From the NCBI GenBank assembly GCA_031763025.1, contig JASSKH010000010.1, forward strand, positions 9,999,427 through 10,063,426: a stretch of DNA of 64,000 nucleotides, written 5' to 3'. Shown here one piece after another: positions 62,465 to 64,000 of the stretch (its first letter is position 1; every line of letters begins with the position of its first letter). The notes beneath the pieces were generated by a model. The model saw only the letters and a list, made by a program, of their open reading frames with translations. It was not told the DNA's origin and did no database searches. The translations under genes were made by a program, and so were the position numbers. The stretch is from Macrocystis pyrifera. Its lineage: Eukaryota; Sar; Phaeophyceae; Laminariales; Laminariaceae.

Positions 62465-62586
62465 GAATCGCGCAACAAGCAAGCGGATGCCGAAAAGTCT
62501 GCGCTGGAAGCAAAGCGAGCGCGAGTATTGGACGACATGAACAGGCGCCAGCAGCGGTTACAACGACTCCGGCAAGAGGAAGAAGC
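62465..62586 (+). CDS. coiled-coil exon, 40 codons + 2 nt
   Basis: Acceptor CCGTGCTGCGCAG|GAATCG and donor GAAGAAGC|GTGAGA. ESRNKQADAEKSALEAKRAR, VLDDMNRRQQRLQRLRQEEE. The TGA right after EEEA lies inside the donor; the phase-2 end is completed by the next exon. Confidence 0.65.
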
Positions 62587-63309
62587 GTGAGAATATTACT
62601 GAAAATCGTTGGTGTTCGCTGGCTTAGCTGACTGCGCGCGGTCCCGCAAGCAATTAGCAAACGAACGAAATGGAATGTTGGGTGTACGAAGTGTACGAAA
62701 TGATCGCGCAACGGTCCGGGGATACGTTAAGGCAAAATGCATGTTTCTCCCGGGGACATTTCATATACCCCAGGCGGGTACTCCATACTTCGCTCGCGCG
62801 TGCAATTCTCTCTCTTGTGTGCTTGGTCGGCATGTTCCTTCACGATGAATGTCCATCCATGAACCCATCCGGGCTCGTACCATCGCACCACAGAGAGTGT
62901 TGGACACGGAACACGTTGTACGGTCGGCTGCTTGAAGGTTTCTCGCAGTTGCGACCGTTTCTTCTTGATGTTTTGTTCGCTATCATGCAACGATGGAAGG
63001 CCACTATTATTATGTTTTAACCTTGTTTTTGACACGACCCCTTCCATTCACCATCAACACCACCAACAACTAAAGGAGTCTGCGACCGGCATGATATTTG
63101 TATTGCGTCATATAGTAGATACATAACACAACATGTCTCGGGCTGTATGGCAATAAACGGCACCTGGTATATACGAATATCACGTAGTACAACACCACGA
63201 GCTCTAAAACGCGAATTATTTCTTCAAGAAGTGTTAGAAAATAGTAACGCAACTGCAACCTCCCCCCCCGGAAATCACGCTAATTAATTGCGGCAAGCAC
63301 GTCGTAACC

Positions 63310-63405
63310 ATCGCTTTCCTCTCCGCGTCGACCCCCCAGACTGCTACGTAGACAGGGGGGTCACTCTCGCCGACGTAGCTTGGGCAGGCCATCGTATGTT
63401 GCGTT
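63310..63405 (+). repeat. duplicate of the next exon's acceptor region
   Basis: GTCGACCCCCCAGACTGCTA, AGACAGGGGGGTCACTCTCG and GCCATCGT resemble 63595-63670, including the CCCCCAG acceptor. Between them two CACACCC(A/G)GTTGACA units are also repeated. Confidence 0.75.
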
Positions 63406-63651
63406 AGGTTGTACACACACACCCAGTTGACACCATTAATTAAAACACATTAATGCTGCACCATAACACAGCTGAACGCACACCCGGTTGACAACATTGA
63501 TGCAAAAAATGTTAACGCTGCACCGCAAAAAAAAAATGAAATCACGTTCATGAAGTGCGTTCAATACCACAACCGTGTCGTGTCGGTCACTTCCACTCCT
63601 CATCGACTCCCCCAGACTGCTGGACAGGGGGGGTCACTCTCACCAGCGCAG

Positions 63652-63907
63652 CTCCAGCGGGTCATCGTCTGCTGACGCTGCTGTCGAGTCGATATCCACA
63701 CGATTAGGGATGGAACCCAAACGATTGGGGGGAGGCGCAGGCGACGGGGATGATTTAGCGGAGAGAGCTATGAGAGATGAGGGGGACGCCTTCTCCTTGC
63801 CGCCGATTTCTGGCGGTGGTAAGGGGGGGCAACAGCAGACACGAAAGCCTAGGCACGTGTCGACGTTTCGAGAGAGAATACTAGAAGAAAGACGGGCCCG
63901 AAAAGAG
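63652..63907 (+). CDS. exon of the coiled-coil gene, continues beyond the window
   Basis: Acceptors at 63615, 63627 and 63651 all give the phase needed to complete Ala (GC|x) from 62586; 63652 is shown. Reads SSGSSSADAAVESISTRLGM, EPKRLGGGAGDGDDLAERAM and ends RHVSTFRERILEERRARKE at donor AAAGAG|GTGAGT (63908). Further exons lie outside. Confidence 0.65.
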
Positions 63908-63975
63908 GTGAGTAAAATAAATCGGTAAGGCGCTAATTTCTCGGGTAATATACTCCTACAGCCTCCCATCCCCCG

Positions 63976-64000
63976 GTTTTTGATAGGATGAAGCTCACCC
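63976..64000 (+). mobile_element. start of a SINE-like repeat (cut by window end)
   Basis: TGATAGGATGAAGCTCACCC resembles TAGTAGGATGCAGCTCACCC of the copy at 47749-47960. Confidence 0.45.

Overview
The window is a nuclear eukaryotic sequence. Coding regions are split into short exons with GT-AG borders, introns reach several kilobases, and about half of the window is transposon or tandem-repeat DNA. The style (chromodomain retroelement, long repeat-filled introns, Gln/Ala/Asp-rich proteins) would fit a stramenopile alga such as a brown alga. That assignment is inference with low confidence; no rRNA or organelle gene is present to test it. Layout: 0-4.4 kb holds an LTR retrotransposon with two about 500-bp LTRs, a 4-bp target duplication and only a chromodomain remnant of pol. 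From 5.7 to 11.2 kb lie nested copies of a LINE and a SINE-like repeat, both ending in a short ATGAGTAC signal followed by long C tracts, plus two orphan exons near 8.3 and 8.9 kb and a minisatellite. From 11.2 to 26 kb there are many copies of a 105-bp mariner-like MITE, a tRNA-derived SINE inserted inside MITEs, a GATC-rich inverted-repeat element, a hAT remnant and further LINE tails. A truncated and internally rearranged copy of the LTR element lies at 26.6-27.6 kb. Three multi-exon genes and one probable gene can be assembled by matching splice phases. (1) A minus-strand gene (30.1 to 23.1 kb) is proposed to encode a retropepsin-like aspartic protease whose visible active-site motif is DTA rather than DTG. 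(2) A plus-strand gene of unknown function has exons at 28.7-29.05 and 30.8-31.25 kb and interdigitates with gene 1. (3) The best-supported gene is a minus-strand ubiquitin-specific protease (peptidase C19) in eleven exons from 56.7 to 39.3 kb. Its Cys, zinc-ribbon, LKRF, His and Asp boxes all occur in the right order with matching phases. Two homopolymer frame slips that cancel each other disrupt its second CxxC. (4) Divergent from it is a plus-strand acidic protein with IQ motifs (57.4-59.4 kb) that may continue as a Gln/Ala-rich coiled-coil protein through 63.9 kb and beyond the window. The introns of gene 3 hold four different minisatellites, LINE and SINE copies and MITEs. The most unusual genome-wide signals are an almost palindromic 9-mer, TACCWGGTA, present at more than 20 places between 13 and 56 kb, and the C-tailed LINE/SINE pair.
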